DNA of 64,000 bases from an uncultured Sutterella sp. (GCA_937906995.1 CALESB010000022.1:1-64000); one strand, 5' to 3'; numbered from the stretch's first letter, positions 52,360-61,613 are shown. The notes: a model not told the origin generated them from the letters alone. Translations and numbers: made by a program.

Positions 52360-53319
52360 TTAGTCTTCAAATAAAGCGCTCACAGAATCTTCACGAGCAA
52401 TACGAGAAATCGTTTCGCCGAGTAAGTGAGCTGAAGACACTTGAATGATCTTACTGCAGTTTTGAGCAGCTTCATTCAAAGGAATGGTATCCGTGACAAC
52501 GAGTTCATCAAGTTCAGAGTTGGTGACACGTTCAACAGCTGGGCCAGAAAGCACTGGGTGCGTAATGTAAGCGCAGACCTTCGTAGCACCACGTTCCTTC
52601 AAAGCTTTGGCAGCATTACATAACGTACCGGCGGTATCAACGATGTCGTCGGTAATAATGCAGGTGCGACCAGCAACGTCACCAATCAAATTCATGACTT
52701 CAGCAACATTTGGGCGAGGACGACGCTTGTCAATGATTGCCAAATCACAGCCTAAGGACTTAGCAAAAGCACGTGCACGAACAACACCACCGATATCAGG
52801 AGATACAACGATAAGATTGTCGTAATTACGGCTACGTAATTCACGAAGCAAAATCGGAGTAGCGTAGATGTTATCCACAGGAACGTCAAAGAAACCTTGG
52901 ATTTGGTCGGCGTGTAAGTCCATCGTCAAAACGCGGTCAACACCAACGGATTGGAGCATATTTGCAACAACCTTGGCAGAGATAGCCACGCGAGCGGAGC
53001 GGGGACGACGATCTTGACGTGCATAACCGTAATAAGGCATTACAGCCGTGATACGGCGAGCAGAAGCACGACGCAAGGCATCAACCATAATGGTCAATTC
53101 CATCACATTATCATTGGTGGGAGCGCAAGTGCTTTGGAGGATGAAGACATCGCGGCCGCGAACTTTTTCCTCGATTTCAACCATAACTTCTCCATCAGAG
53201 AAGTGGCTGACAACAGCTTTGCCAAGAGGAACATTGAGGTGATCTGCGACAGCTTGGGCAAGTTTGGGATTGGCATTGCCCGCAAAGACCATGAGATTAT
53301 CCGGGACCATCGGAACCAT
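52360..53319 (-). CDS. prs: Ribose-phosphate pyrophosphokinase
   Basis: Makes PRPP from ribose 5-phosphate and ATP. 319 aa from the ATG at 53319. NANPKLAQAVADHLNVPLG, PYYGYARQDRRPR (catalytic flexible loop) and DDIVDTAGT (PRPP-binding motif) identify it. A TTG at 53334 and an ATG at 53310 are alternative starts; GAG lies 9 bases before 53319. A 264-base leader separates it from the tRNA-Gln gene upstream. Confidence 0.97.
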   Translation of the reverse strand: MVPMVPDNLMVFAGNANPKLAQAVADHLNVPLGKAVVSHFSDGEVMVEIEEKVRGRDVFILQSTCAPTNDNVMELTIMVDALRRASARRITAVMPYYGYARQDRRPRSARVAISAKVVANMLQSVGVDRVLTMDLHADQIQGFFDVPVDNIYATPILLRELRSRNYDNLIVVSPDIGGVVRARAFAKSLGCDLAIIDKRRPRPNVAEVMNLIGDVAGRTCIITDDIVDTAGTLCNAAKALKERGATKVCAYITHPVLSGPAVERVTNSELDELVVTDTIPLNEAAQNCSKIIQVSSAHLLGETISRIAREDSVSALFED

Positions 53320-53334
53320 GATATTACTCGTCAA

Positions 53335-53583
53335 AAGAAGAAGAGAGGACTCTTCGGTTTGTCTTGTACAGCTTACTAATGTAGAGCTGTTTCCCTTGAC
53401 ATCCCATCCTGAGAATCAGGAGCAAAGCGAATTCGGATACCGAGGCAACCGAAAGTACGTTGCAGGGTTCTTGCTGCTGACAGCAAAAGCTGTTCACTTC
53501 ACAAGCGAGCCGGACCGTCATGCCCTTTTTAAGAGGTGTATGAATTAATACCCTCTTGAGCGAATGAATCGCACAAAAACAAA
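53335..53583 (-). promoter_or_regulatory. Long prs leader region
   Basis: The region between the tRNA-Gln terminator and prs holds no convincing gene. On the minus strand it can form several small hairpins: CAGC-TTTT-GCTG, CCTGA-TTC-TCAGG, and ACAGCT ... AGCTGT close to the start. Its GC content is higher than that of other gaps in the window. It probably holds the prs promoter and an untranslated leader. Confidence 0.4.
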
Positions 53584-53612
53584 CGGGAGCTAGCACATTA
53601 TGCTTGCTCCCG
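53584..53612 (-). terminator. Terminator after tRNA-Gln
   Basis: CGGGAGC-T-AGCA ... TGCT-T-GCTCCCG, a stem with one internal mismatch, followed on the minus strand by TTTGTTTTT. It starts 6 bases beyond the CCA end of the tRNA. Confidence 0.9.
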
Positions 53613-53617
53613 AAAGT

Positions 53618-53695
53618 TGGCAGGGGTGGAAGGATTCGAACCTTCGAATGCCGGAATCAAAATCCGGTGCCTTAGGCCAGCTTGGCGACACCCCT
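53618..53695 (-). tRNA. tRNA-Gln (anticodon TTG)
   Basis: Cloverleaf on the minus strand: acceptor AGGGGTG/CACCCCT, D arm GCC/GGC with a 12-base loop, anticodon stem CCGGA/TCCGG with loop TTTTGAT (anticodon TTG), T arm GAAGG-TTCGAAT-CCTTC, discriminator G and an encoded CCA. 78 bases. It lies between ispE and prs, a common location in proteobacteria, 13 bases from the ispE stop. Confidence 0.97.
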
Positions 53696-53707
53696 ACAAA
53701 TTCTGGG

Positions 53708-54562
53708 TCAGCACGGTAATGCTGACGATACCGGGTGTATTTTAAGACTTTTTACAAAAAAATGTTGCCATTTTTTAGGAAGGGTCTTAAAAATTCCCTC
53801 AGCTTCGTGTTCATTCATGATTGCAAATGCTGCAGAACCCGAACCTGTTAAACGAAATCTTTGGAAGTTATCTAATAAGTTAGCAACTTCTGGGTTGACC
53901 ATCTTAACGATCGGTTCAAGATCGTTATGCCCCAGATTTCGGAGAGTTGTCTCAGTGAGTTGTCTCTCGAAGATCGGTATTTTGACGCATTTTGAATCCC
54001 TTGTCAAGTCCTTATGCGAAAAAATTTCTGGTGTACCTTGATGAACCCCTGGCCAGATAACCGCAAAGTGAGTTTCTGGAACGTCTATAGGAGTGAGTTT
54101 TTCACCAATTCCTTCAACCCAAGCATTTGTTCCCAAAAGGAAAAATGGGACATCAGCCCCTAATTGAGGGGCCATGGAAATTAATTGCTCCTTTGTGAAT
54201 TTTAATTTCCATAAAAAATTTAGTCCCAGCATTGTTGTTGCAGCATCGGAAGAACCACCACCCATGCCTGCTCCTGCGGGAATTCTTTTTTTGACATGAA
54301 TTTCAGCGCCAAGAGAACAATTGGAGTGATTTTTTAACAATCGTGCAGCTCGAACACATAAATCTTTGTCTGGATCGCCGATCACATCCCCTGTGCGAAT
54401 AATTTGTCCATCTTCTCTTAGAAAGATTGAGATTTCATCGTAGAGATCAATTAAAACAAATAGCGATTGTAAAGTGTGGTAGCCATTGTCCAAACGGCCC
54501 GTCACATGTAGAAATAAATTTAATTTAGCCGGAGCAAGAAGTGAGAGAGTTGATGTGTTCAT
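53708..54562 (-). CDS. ispE: 4-diphosphocytidyl-2-C-methyl-D-erythritol kinase
   Basis: GHMP kinase of the MEP isoprenoid pathway, 284 aa. APAKLNLFLHVTGRLDNGYH at the N terminus, the ATP loop IPAGAGMGGGSSDAATT near residue 93, and FRLTGSGSAAFA near the C terminus are diagnostic. Its start overlaps the lolB stop by one base. Followed closely by tRNA-Gln, with which it may share a transcript. Confidence 0.97.
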   Translation of the reverse strand: MNTSTLSLLAPAKLNLFLHVTGRLDNGYHTLQSLFVLIDLYDEISIFLREDGQIIRTGDVIGDPDKDLCVRAARLLKNHSNCSLGAEIHVKKRIPAGAGMGGGSSDAATTMLGLNFLWKLKFTKEQLISMAPQLGADVPFFLLGTNAWVEGIGEKLTPIDVPETHFAVIWPGVHQGTPEIFSHKDLTRDSKCVKIPIFERQLTETTLRNLGHNDLEPIVKMVNPEVANLLDNFQRFRLTGSGSAAFAIMNEHEAEGIFKTLPKKWQHFFVKSLKIHPVSSALPC

Positions 54563-55125
54563 TAGTGACTTCCCAAAATTAAGAGCGTTAGAGTTATAGC
54601 GGGCTCATTATTTGTTCCAGCTCGGCTCATTCGCAAGCGCTTAGGAGATTGATCCATATTTCTTGAGACTATTTCGATAGTCCAACCATTTTGTTCAATG
54701 CAGTCAAATGGTGCTTGATCTGGACGTACTTTTGATGTCATAGACGGGTCCGCTTGGCCTTTTATCCAGTAGGATAAGCCGTCAACAGGTATAGTGAAAC
54801 CTAGCGTTGTCAAAAGTAGCTGATCAATATTTTGAGCTTCGAGTGCCTCTTGGCCTAGTGCTTTTAGTTGGACTTTCTCTTGAGTTTTATTGATACGCGC
54901 AATTGTGCCTCCAAGTGGAGTTTTAAGATCCAAAATAATGTGATTTTTTGGATATAACACTAGTTCAAATCGTCCACTTTCGTTGGCTTGGTGATGGGCG
55001 CTTGTCATTGAAACACTAAAACGACCTTGGTAGCTTTCTAAAGCAACATCTTGTGGAAGACTCATACAACCGGTTAGTGCCGCAAGAGAAAAGAGGCATA
55101 AAAAAAGTAAGCGGTAAAATCTCAC
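54562..55125 (-). CDS. lolB: Outer-membrane lipoprotein receptor LolB
   Basis: Receives lipoproteins from LolA and inserts them in the outer membrane. 187 aa; lipobox LTGC with the lipidated Cys at 20, then a beta-rich domain (YQGRFSVSM ... GRFELVLYP, LDLKTPLGGTIARI). Conserved upstream neighbour of ispE. Confidence 0.9.
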   Translation of the reverse strand: MRFYRLLFLCLFSLAALTGCMSLPQDVALESYQGRFSVSMTSAHHQANESGRFELVLYPKNHIILDLKTPLGGTIARINKTQEKVQLKALGQEALEAQNIDQLLLTTLGFTIPVDGLSYWIKGQADPSMTSKVRPDQAPFDCIEQNGWTIEIVSRNMDQSPKRLRMSRAGTNNEPAITLTLLILGSH

Positions 55126-55137
55126 AATTTCCTCTTT

Positions 55138-56874
55138 TTAGTAAGTTAGATCAAAACGTTTAAAGAACTTTAATACTTCTTCAGAGTGATCTTTTGATTG
55201 GCGAATTTTCTCAATTATTTCATCAAAACCACTTTGATTCTTAGTTACATAATAAAGTTCGGCCAAATGCATCAAAATTTCATTGTCAGAATTATTTTTC
55301 GCGGCTTCTTCTAGATATCGTTTGGCTAATTCATAATTTTGTACTTTGAAATAGTACCAACCAAGGGAATCTTGGATAGCATAGTTGTTGGGTTCAAGCT
55401 CAATTGCTTTGTTAAGTAATTGTCCAGCTTCTTCTAAGTTTTGATTGTTATTGATCAGTAGATAGCCTAAAGTATTATAGAAATCAGCGCGTTTAGGGAA
55501 TTTGTTAATTCCTTCACGTAACAATTCAATGGCGTGTTCGTTTTCGCCTAAATCAGAAGCTAAAAGAGCAGTTTGGGCAATAATGCCAGGGTTATTAGGA
55601 GTTAGTTCCAACGCTTTTTTTATTTTTTTATAAGCATTAGAAAGATCTTTTTGGTTGTAATAAATTTGAGATTGTTCAAGCAATATTTCTGCTTTAATGT
55701 TGGGATTGACTTTGGTATCTTCGAGCAAGTCAATAGCCTTTTTAAATTCTCCATTACGCTCTAATGAGCGTGCCTGCAGAACACGAGCTCGCGCAAAAAA
55801 CTCACTTTGTGAATCGACTTTATTAAACCACTCAATCGCAGCAGAGTAGTGTTTTTTGCGAAAATCTAACAAACCCAGTGAGAAGTATGTTTGAGGCAAG
55901 CGATCAATCATGGTGGAATGCTCAATTGCTAAACGCTCAAATTGCATGAGGAAACGTTTAGTCTCACTATCAAGTGCAACAGCATCAGCAATTGTCGCTA
56001 AGCTAAAACTAAGTGCTGCAGATCGTTTTGAGTAGGGATCTAAAATAGGAAGTTGCTTTTTTACTCCCTCCGAATTCCGTGTACGAGCATAAGCTTTTGC
56101 AAGCCCAAGTTGAACATCTAAATTCTCAGGGTGTTTGCTTACAAAGTTTTCAAGTACTTTGACCGCTTGTGCTTGCTGCGTTTGAATTAAAGCATCTGCA
56201 TACTCTAAGGCTGCAGAGGAGCTATTTGGTAGATCGGTATATGCAATTTTTGAGTAATGTAAGCTTTGTGAACGATCACCAGCTCTACGATAAAGCTTAC
56301 CAAGCATGAGCGCTGCTAAGCCCTTGTTTTCACAAGTAGTTGCCAAGGGAATTACAAAGTCCAATACTTTCTTGGCATCATTTGTGCCTAATTCTGCTTG
56401 GATAGCGATACTTTCAAATTTCATCTCACGTTCTTGACGTGATTTTTGTTTATTTAGCAAACGGATTGCTTCTTTTTTGTTGTTGTCGCTCAAGTCACCT
56501 GTTCTCAGGCGAGCTAAAAGAGAAGAAAAATTTGCCTCTTCATAGCCATTAGGAGAGAAGTCAACCCAAAGGTCACTAGCAGCCTTTGCTTCATGGAAAG
56601 CGTGAGCCGCATCGGCAATTTGAAAGGCTCTCTGTGCTAAACGAGGATCCTTAGTTTTCCTGGCAACTTCCATATAGGTCTGATAGGCAGTCGATGGATC
56701 ATTGCGTTGCAAAGCAAATTCACTAGCGATGATTTGAAATAAAGTCTCACCGGTGAGCTTATTTTTAGGTAAATCTTTCTCTGCAATAGGTTCGGCAGAA
56801 CCAGATCCAACAATGAAGCAACCAGTTAAAAAAAATGTGCTTAAACGAGAAAATATGTAAGAGATGGAAGGCAT
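55138..56874 (-). CDS. Tetratricopeptide repeat protein, putative lipoprotein
   Basis: 578 aa with an N-terminal export signal and a lipobox-like LTGC (Cys 19), then numerous TPR helices from about residue 40 to the C terminus; the clearest repeats lie at about 385-560 (DLSNAYKKIKKALELTPNNPG, ...IELEPNNYAIQDSLGWYYFK). A TPR protein before lolB is common in betaproteobacteria. No enzymatic domain. Likely an envelope scaffold protein; specific partner unknown. Confidence 0.82.
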   Translation of the reverse strand: MPSISYIFSRLSTFFLTGCFIVGSGSAEPIAEKDLPKNKLTGETLFQIIASEFALQRNDPSTAYQTYMEVARKTKDPRLAQRAFQIADAAHAFHEAKAASDLWVDFSPNGYEEANFSSLLARLRTGDLSDNNKKEAIRLLNKQKSRQEREMKFESIAIQAELGTNDAKKVLDFVIPLATTCENKGLAALMLGKLYRRAGDRSQSLHYSKIAYTDLPNSSSAALEYADALIQTQQAQAVKVLENFVSKHPENLDVQLGLAKAYARTRNSEGVKKQLPILDPYSKRSAALSFSLATIADAVALDSETKRFLMQFERLAIEHSTMIDRLPQTYFSLGLLDFRKKHYSAAIEWFNKVDSQSEFFARARVLQARSLERNGEFKKAIDLLEDTKVNPNIKAEILLEQSQIYYNQKDLSNAYKKIKKALELTPNNPGIIAQTALLASDLGENEHAIELLREGINKFPKRADFYNTLGYLLINNNQNLEEAGQLLNKAIELEPNNYAIQDSLGWYYFKVQNYELAKRYLEEAAKNNSDNEILMHLAELYYVTKNQSGFDEIIEKIRQSKDHSEEVLKFFKRFDLTY

Positions 56875-56958
56875 AGTCTTGCTAAATTTAGGAATTCTCT
56901 TATTGTACTATCTCCCACTTAAATCATCGTAAGCCTTTTTCTGAGGATGTCATTAGTT

Positions 56959-57990
56959 ATGTCTAACTTTTCTGATCGTCTAATTCAATGGCAGAAAATC
57001 TATGGTCGTCATGGACTACCTTGGCAAATTAAAGACCCTTATGCACGCTGGATTTCCGAGGTTATGCTTCAACAGACTCAAGTAGTGACAGTAATCGACT
57101 ACTATCACCGCTTTATGAGTAGATTCCCAACTGTTAATGACCTTGCTGTGGCCAGTGAAGATGAAGTTATGAGTTATTGGGCAGGTTTAGGTTACTACAC
57201 GCGTGCCCGCAACTTGCATAAAGCTGCAAAGATTATTGTTGAAAACTATCAAGGTATTTTTCCCAGGACTCGACAAGAGTGGGAAGCTTTGCCAGGTATT
57301 GGGCAAAGTACGGCAGCAGCTGTGACTGCCTTTAGTTTTGGTGCTAAAGAAGCCATTATGGATGGTAATGTAAAGCGGGTTCTAGCTCGTAATTTCGCTA
57401 TTGACAAGCCCATAACCACTCAAGTGGAAAAAGAGTTTTGGGCTTTAGCCCAGTCACTCTTGCCAGAAAAGGATATCGAAAGCTATACACAAGGTTTGAT
57501 GGATTTAGGTGCAACCGTTTGTACACGTACGCCACAGTGCTTATTGTGTCCTTTTGAGGATACTTGTTTGGCTCATATGAAAGGCATTGAGAAAAATTTG
57601 CCAGTGCCAAAACCTAAACGACAACGACCAGAAAAGCATCGCACTTTTTTTCTTTATTGGCATGAAAGTAGTGTTCAGCTAGTTAAGCGAACCGGAAAGG
57701 GGGTTTGGCAAGGATTGCATAGTCTGCCCGAAGTGGATGGCTCTATGAACGACGAACAAGTAGAGGATTATTTGTCTTGTCAAACCTTAAGGGTTAGAAA
57801 TTGGCTCCGTTTAGAAACCATTGTGCATGATTTTTCACATTATCGTCTCTATATTGAACCCATTGCAGTTCATCTTCGCGAGCAAAGTGTGTTGAATGGC
57901 GACAGTATGTGGGTTGATGCCACTAAGGTCTCAACTGTGGGAATGCCCGCACCGGTTGAGACCTTGGTTAAGAAGTTTTTAAATATTTAA
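56959..57990 (+). CDS. mutY: A/G-specific adenine DNA glycosylase MutY
   Basis: Removes adenine mispaired with 8-oxoguanine. 343 aa. Helix-hairpin-helix glycosylase core with PWQIKDPYARWISEVMLQQTQV, LPGIGQSTAAAV, catalytic Asp in MDGNVKRVL, and a 4Fe-4S loop CTRTPQCLLCPFEDTC (CX6CX2CX5C). C-terminal NUDIX-like domain for 8-oxoG recognition. The ATG at 56959 has GAGG 12 bases upstream; the ATG at 56947 abuts that element and is less likely. Confidence 0.96.
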   Translation: MSNFSDRLIQWQKIYGRHGLPWQIKDPYARWISEVMLQQTQVVTVIDYYHRFMSRFPTVNDLAVASEDEVMSYWAGLGYYTRARNLHKAAKIIVENYQGIFPRTRQEWEALPGIGQSTAAAVTAFSFGAKEAIMDGNVKRVLARNFAIDKPITTQVEKEFWALAQSLLPEKDIESYTQGLMDLGATVCTRTPQCLLCPFEDTCLAHMKGIEKNLPVPKPKRQRPEKHRTFFLYWHESSVQLVKRTGKGVWQGLHSLPEVDGSMNDEQVEDYLSCQTLRVRNWLRLETIVHDFSHYRLYIEPIAVHLREQSVLNGDSMWVDATKVSTVGMPAPVETLVKKFLNI

Positions 57991-58001
57991 ATTTCACAAA
58001 A

Positions 58002-58901
58002 TCATGCGCTTTGGCTAGTGCCTTTGTTTGGTGCTTTTGCTTGTCCGATGATTCGATGCCGAATGCCAACAGATCGGAATGTTTGGGTGAAACGTTTTGC
58101 GAGTTGCTCTGCAACATATACAGACCGATGTTGACCACCAGTGCACCCGATAGCTATGGTTAAGTATTGGCGATTTGTAGCCATATAACTCGGGAGCCAT
58201 TTATGGATAAAGTTGGCGATATCATCAACCATTTCAATTGCCATTGGCTGTTTGTCCATAAATTCGATGATAGGCAAATCTCTCCCTGTGTATCGGCGAA
58301 TTGTGGGGTCATAGTAGGGATTGGGGAGATTTCGAACATCAAAAACTAAATCTGCAGCAATAGGAATGCCATGTTTATAGCCAAAAGATTCAAATGTGAG
58401 AGTTAGATCTGCTTGTGGAGCATCTGCAAAGTTTTTAACCCATGTCCTTAGGGTATTGCTTTGTAGATTTGTTGTATCTAAAACATCAGCAAAAAGTGTA
58501 AAGGGTTCTAATAATTCACGTTCTGCAGCAATCACTTGGCTAAGAGAAATATTTGGATTGCTTTGTGATAAACGCAGGGTTAGAGGGTGACGACGTCTTG
58601 TTTCTGAAAAACGTTGGACAAGCTCTGGAGTGCTAGCAGTCAAAAATAGTACTCTGACATCCCATTCGCTTTGCTTGAGCTCTTGGATAATCTTTTTGGG
58701 AAGGTCCTTGTCGACAACGTGAGTTCTAGCGTCAACGGCAAATGCAACACAGTCCTGTGATTTGCCTAAATCTTGTGCGACTTGTACCAAATAAGGCAGT
58801 GGTAGATTATCAATACAATAGTAACCGGAGTCTTCGAGTTGTCGAATCGCAACCGATTTCCCTGAACCAGAAAGTCCTGTGACAATGATCAGTTTTTTCA
58901 A
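58002..58901 (-). CDS. rapZ: RNase adapter protein RapZ
   Basis: P-loop nucleotide- and RNA-binding protein (299 aa) that in enterobacteria delivers the GlmZ sRNA to RNase E. Walker A GLSGSGKS at 9-16, GYYCIDNLPLPYL, FVFDVRNLPNPY-like DLVFDVRNLPNPY, and IGCTGGQHRSVYVAE near the C terminus. The start is a TTG at 58901 because GGAG lies 6 bases upstream and the residues match the family N terminus MKKLIIVTG. Last gene of the kds-lpt-ptsN run. Confidence 0.95.
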   Translation of the reverse strand: MKKLIIVTGLSGSGKSVAIRQLEDSGYYCIDNLPLPYLVQVAQDLGKSQDCVAFAVDARTHVVDKDLPKKIIQELKQSEWDVRVLFLTASTPELVQRFSETRRRHPLTLRLSQSNPNISLSQVIAAERELLEPFTLFADVLDTTNLQSNTLRTWVKNFADAPQADLTLTFESFGYKHGIPIAADLVFDVRNLPNPYYDPTIRRYTGRDLPIIEFMDKQPMAIEMVDDIANFIHKWLPSYMATNRQYLTIAIGCTGGQHRSVYVAEQLAKRFTQTFRSVGIRHRIIGQAKAPNKGTSQSA

Positions 58902-58927
58902 GACTATCTCCAAGTACAAAAGCAAAA

Positions 58928-59554
58928 CTAATTGCGGTTGATATCAGGATCTGTTTCTACCGCAACGACAGCAGGAGCGTCAGTTGGCACAGTATTGTGT
59001 ATTGATTGTGCCTGTTCGACCTCCTCGTTAAGTTGTTCCCATTCTTTGGCGAAAGCATCATCTTGGTTTTCAATGATAAGTGCCGACGGGGGAGTCCAAT
59101 TCATGATGGTAGAGCAAACCTCAACGGTGTTTTCCGCTTGACGAATCTCATCACAAATTTTTCTATTCTCCAACATGGCGATACATTCGCGAAGTAGCGG
59201 TAAGTAAGCCTCATCATCGTCAGTATCAGGAACAACGAGGAAAAAGAAAATATCAACGGGTTTTGTGTCCGGAGGTGTTGGATCAATGTAGATAGGGCGA
59301 GGCAATATGACAATTGCTGCCATAGGATGATCCACGTCTTTGAGTCGGCAGTGAGGAAGAGCTACCCCAGCACCAAGGGCGTTATTACCAAGACGTTCAC
59401 GTGCAAAAAGTGCTTCAAAAACAATCGTGTGCGGGATGCCGTACATTTGAAAGATAAGGCTTGCCTCTTCAAACACACGCTTTTTTGTTGTGTGATGCAT
59501 AGAGCTCAAAAAAATAACATTTGAGCTCGGTAATAACGGATAAATTTGATTCAC
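58928..59554 (-). CDS. ptsN: Nitrogen PTS enzyme IIA (PtsN)
   Basis: EIIA-Ntr regulatory phosphotransferase, 208 aa. The phosphorylatable His is H68 in GVALPHCRL; FEALFARERLGNNALG and PVDIFFFLVVP are typical. An acidic C-terminal tail (about 155-208) exceeds the usual 150-165 aa length and has no recognised motif. HPr kinase and NPr genes are not nearby. Cotranscribed with lptB upstream (3 bases). Confidence 0.9.
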   Translation of the reverse strand: MNQIYPLLPSSNVIFLSSMHHTTKKRVFEEASLIFQMYGIPHTIVFEALFARERLGNNALGAGVALPHCRLKDVDHPMAAIVILPRPIYIDPTPPDTKPVDIFFFLVVPDTDDDEAYLPLLRECIAMLENRKICDEIRQAENTVEVCSTIMNWTPPSALIIENQDDAFAKEWEQLNEEVEQAQSIHNTVPTDAPAVVAVETDPDINRN

Positions 59555-59557
59555 GTT

Positions 59558-60394
59558 TTACATCCGGAAAGCTTCGCCAAGGTAAGCTCGGCGAACATCT
59601 TCATTTTGAACAATATCTTTGGGATGGCCACTGGCTAATACTCCACCATCGCAAATAATGTAAGCATGGTCACAGATACCAAGAGTTTCGCGTACATTAT
59701 GGTCAGTAATTAGAACGCCAATACCCCGATCTTTTAAGAAGCGGATAATGCGTTGAATTTCGATAACCGCAATAGGGTCAACACCAGCAAAAGGTTCGTC
59801 CAAAAGGATAAATTTCGGTTCTGCTGCTAAGGCACGAGCAATTTCAGTACGGCGACGTTCCCCACCGGATAAACTGGCAGCATTATTCGTGCGAAGACGA
59901 GTAATTTGTAACTCATCGAGCAAATTGTTTAATTTTTCGTCAATGACTTTTGCTGAATAGGGCTTGCCATTTTCATCTCGTTGAAGTTCTAAGATCGCCT
60001 TAATATTTTCCTCAACAGTCATTCGACGGAACACGGAAGCCTCTTGAGGTAAGTAGGATACTCCAAGGCGAGAGCGAAGATATATAGGCAAGTGAGCAAT
60101 AGATTGACCGTTGAGTTCAATTTTGCCATCGTCAGCAACAACTAAACCAACAACCATATTAAACGTTGTGGTTTTACCTGCACCATTCGGACCTAATAGA
60201 CCAACAACTTCTCCACTACGAACTTCTAGAGAAACACCTTGGACAACCCAACGCTTACCATAACGTTTCTTTAAGCCAATTGCTTTAAGCGTATAAACGG
60301 GATCAGAAGAGGTCTGAGTGTCCTGGATCTCACTTTCCCTTGTAGCTTCTACTGTTACAGTTACATTATCGTTTTTGGTTTTGATATCAGACAC
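59558..60394 (-). CDS. lptB: LPS export ABC transporter ATP-binding protein LptB
   Basis: ATPase powering LPS extraction through LptFG. 278 aa with Walker A GPNGAGKTTTFNM, signature LSGGERRRTEIARAL and Walker B FILLDEPFAGVDPIA. The N-terminal about 33 residues, rich in Thr/Ser/Asp/Glu, are additional to the roughly 240-aa standard protein. Part of the kdsD-kdsC-lptC-lptA-lptB cluster. Confidence 0.96.
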   Translation of the reverse strand: MSDIKTKNDNVTVTVEATRESEIQDTQTSSDPVYTLKAIGLKKRYGKRWVVQGVSLEVRSGEVVGLLGPNGAGKTTTFNMVVGLVVADDGKIELNGQSIAHLPIYLRSRLGVSYLPQEASVFRRMTVEENIKAILELQRDENGKPYSAKVIDEKLNNLLDELQITRLRTNNAASLSGGERRRTEIARALAAEPKFILLDEPFAGVDPIAVIEIQRIIRFLKDRGIGVLITDHNVRETLGICDHAYIICDGGVLASGHPKDIVQNEDVRRAYLGEAFRM

Positions 60395-60410
60395 AATGAG
60401 TTCCTTTTGC

Positions 60411-60995
60411 TTAGGGTACGGTAATGCTCGTCGCTGAATTCAGTCGAGTTGGCGCATTAGCATTTGATTGTGATGATTGCGCTTGAGAGCGAGGAGCGAT
60501 CACCGTAGATGCTCTTCCTTGTTTATTTCCTTGAATAATTGTACGTGAACGGACCGTATCGTAGGTGATCTTGGAACCTTTCGCTCGATCTTTCATTACC
60601 CCATTTTCTAAGCGAAACACTTCGGCATTGCCAATAAGGGTAACAAGTCCAGTACGCTCTTCATAGATGATAGTTTGGGCTTTAGCGTTGATCCATTCTT
60701 CAATATTTTTAACTTTTTGATCTTTTTTTTGGCGAAATGTGGCCAAGTTCCCTGTGAGTGTTCCGGTTCGATAGCCTTTAGCAGACTCTTTCATTTCAAG
60801 TCGATTTCCAGTCATATGCATCGTACCTTGGTCGATGGTGACCGAGCCACTGTAGATGGCTACTTGACGAAGCTCATCGCCAAGGAATGTGTTAGATTCA
60901 ATGATAATTGGCTTATTACGATCCGCAGATTCGGCCCAAGAACAAGCTCCACTTAGCGCAAGGACAGCCGTTGCAATGAAGGTCAACAGTTTCAT
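60411..60995 (-). CDS. lptA: LPS transport periplasmic protein LptA
   Basis: Forms the periplasmic LPS bridge. 194 aa; signal peptide about 1-22 and an OstA-type beta-jellyroll with RNKPIIIESNTFLGDE, GSVTIDQGTMHMTGNRLEM, and LVTLIGNAEVFRLENGVMK. C-terminal low-complexity Ser/Ala tail. Sixteen bases upstream of lptB. Confidence 0.92.
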   Translation of the reverse strand: MKLLTFIATAVLALSGACSWAESADRNKPIIIESNTFLGDELRQVAIYSGSVTIDQGTMHMTGNRLEMKESAKGYRTGTLTGNLATFRQKKDQKVKNIEEWINAKAQTIIYEERTGLVTLIGNAEVFRLENGVMKDRAKGSKITYDTVRSRTIIQGNKQGRASTVIAPRSQAQSSQSNANAPTRLNSATSITVP

Positions 60996-61004
60996 GGAAA
61001 AATC

Positions 61005-61601
61005 CTAATTTGAGCTAGGCAATAAATCAACATTGCCTGATTTCGGTGAGGAAATAGTTTTAACCCTGGATTTAAGTTCAATAGTTCTCTCCATATTGTC
61101 GAAAACCATGCCCTGGGCGGTGGCCTCATTTGCGCCATTAGTAATACGAACAAAATCATTGGTCTCAAACCGATTTGTATCTGTATCAACTTTCAAGGAC
61201 TGTGTCTGCATATGAGTGCTATCACTATTATTGCTTGCTGTGCGCGTGACACTAACATTTCCTTTGAAAAAGATAGTTGCGCCTCCATCATTAGAGTAAC
61301 CACTGTCAGCCTGAGCATGGGTGATTGGTTCATTTGGGGAGACAGAGGTGTATTCGGGTTTTTGCATGGTGACTCGGTCATCAGAGTAATGCTTAAAGTC
61401 AGCAGCCTTAACCTTTGTTTGTGCGACTCCCTTTTCGTCAAAAGAAATGACGGTAGCCCCTTGAGCTATAAAGTCTGGCGAATTTTCACTAGGGACATAT
61501 TTTAAGTTGCCATACGTGGACTTTACCGCATACCAATAACTAGCCGCGATCAAAATCAGCAATAGAAAGATTGCAATGATGGCTGTAATTCTTTCACGCA
61601 T
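61005..61601 (-). CDS. lptC: LPS export system protein LptC
   Basis: Bitopic inner-membrane LPS carrier, 198 aa from the ATG at 61601. Transmembrane anchor about 5-26 followed by a periplasmic beta-jellyroll (AADFKHYSDDRVTMQKPEY, KGNVSVTRTASNNS, LKVDTDTNRFETNDFVRITNG). Between kdsC and lptA as in most proteobacteria. The ribosome binding site is weak. Confidence 0.9.
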   Translation of the reverse strand: MRERITAIIAIFLLLILIAASYWYAVKSTYGNLKYVPSENSPDFIAQGATVISFDEKGVAQTKVKAADFKHYSDDRVTMQKPEYTSVSPNEPITHAQADSGYSNDGGATIFFKGNVSVTRTASNNSDSTHMQTQSLKVDTDTNRFETNDFVRITNGANEATAQGMVFDNMERTIELKSRVKTISSPKSGNVDLLPSSN

Positions 61602-61613
61602 ATACAAAAGACT

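Noticed and set aside
52951..53379. A 142-codon plus-strand frame over prs
   Set aside because: Antisense to a full-length prs gene, with no ribosome binding site or recognisable domain.
53324..53596. A 90-codon minus-strand frame between tRNA-Gln and prs
   Set aside because: It starts inside the tRNA terminator hairpin, lacks a ribosome binding site, overlaps the prs start and resembles no known protein. A structured leader explains it better.
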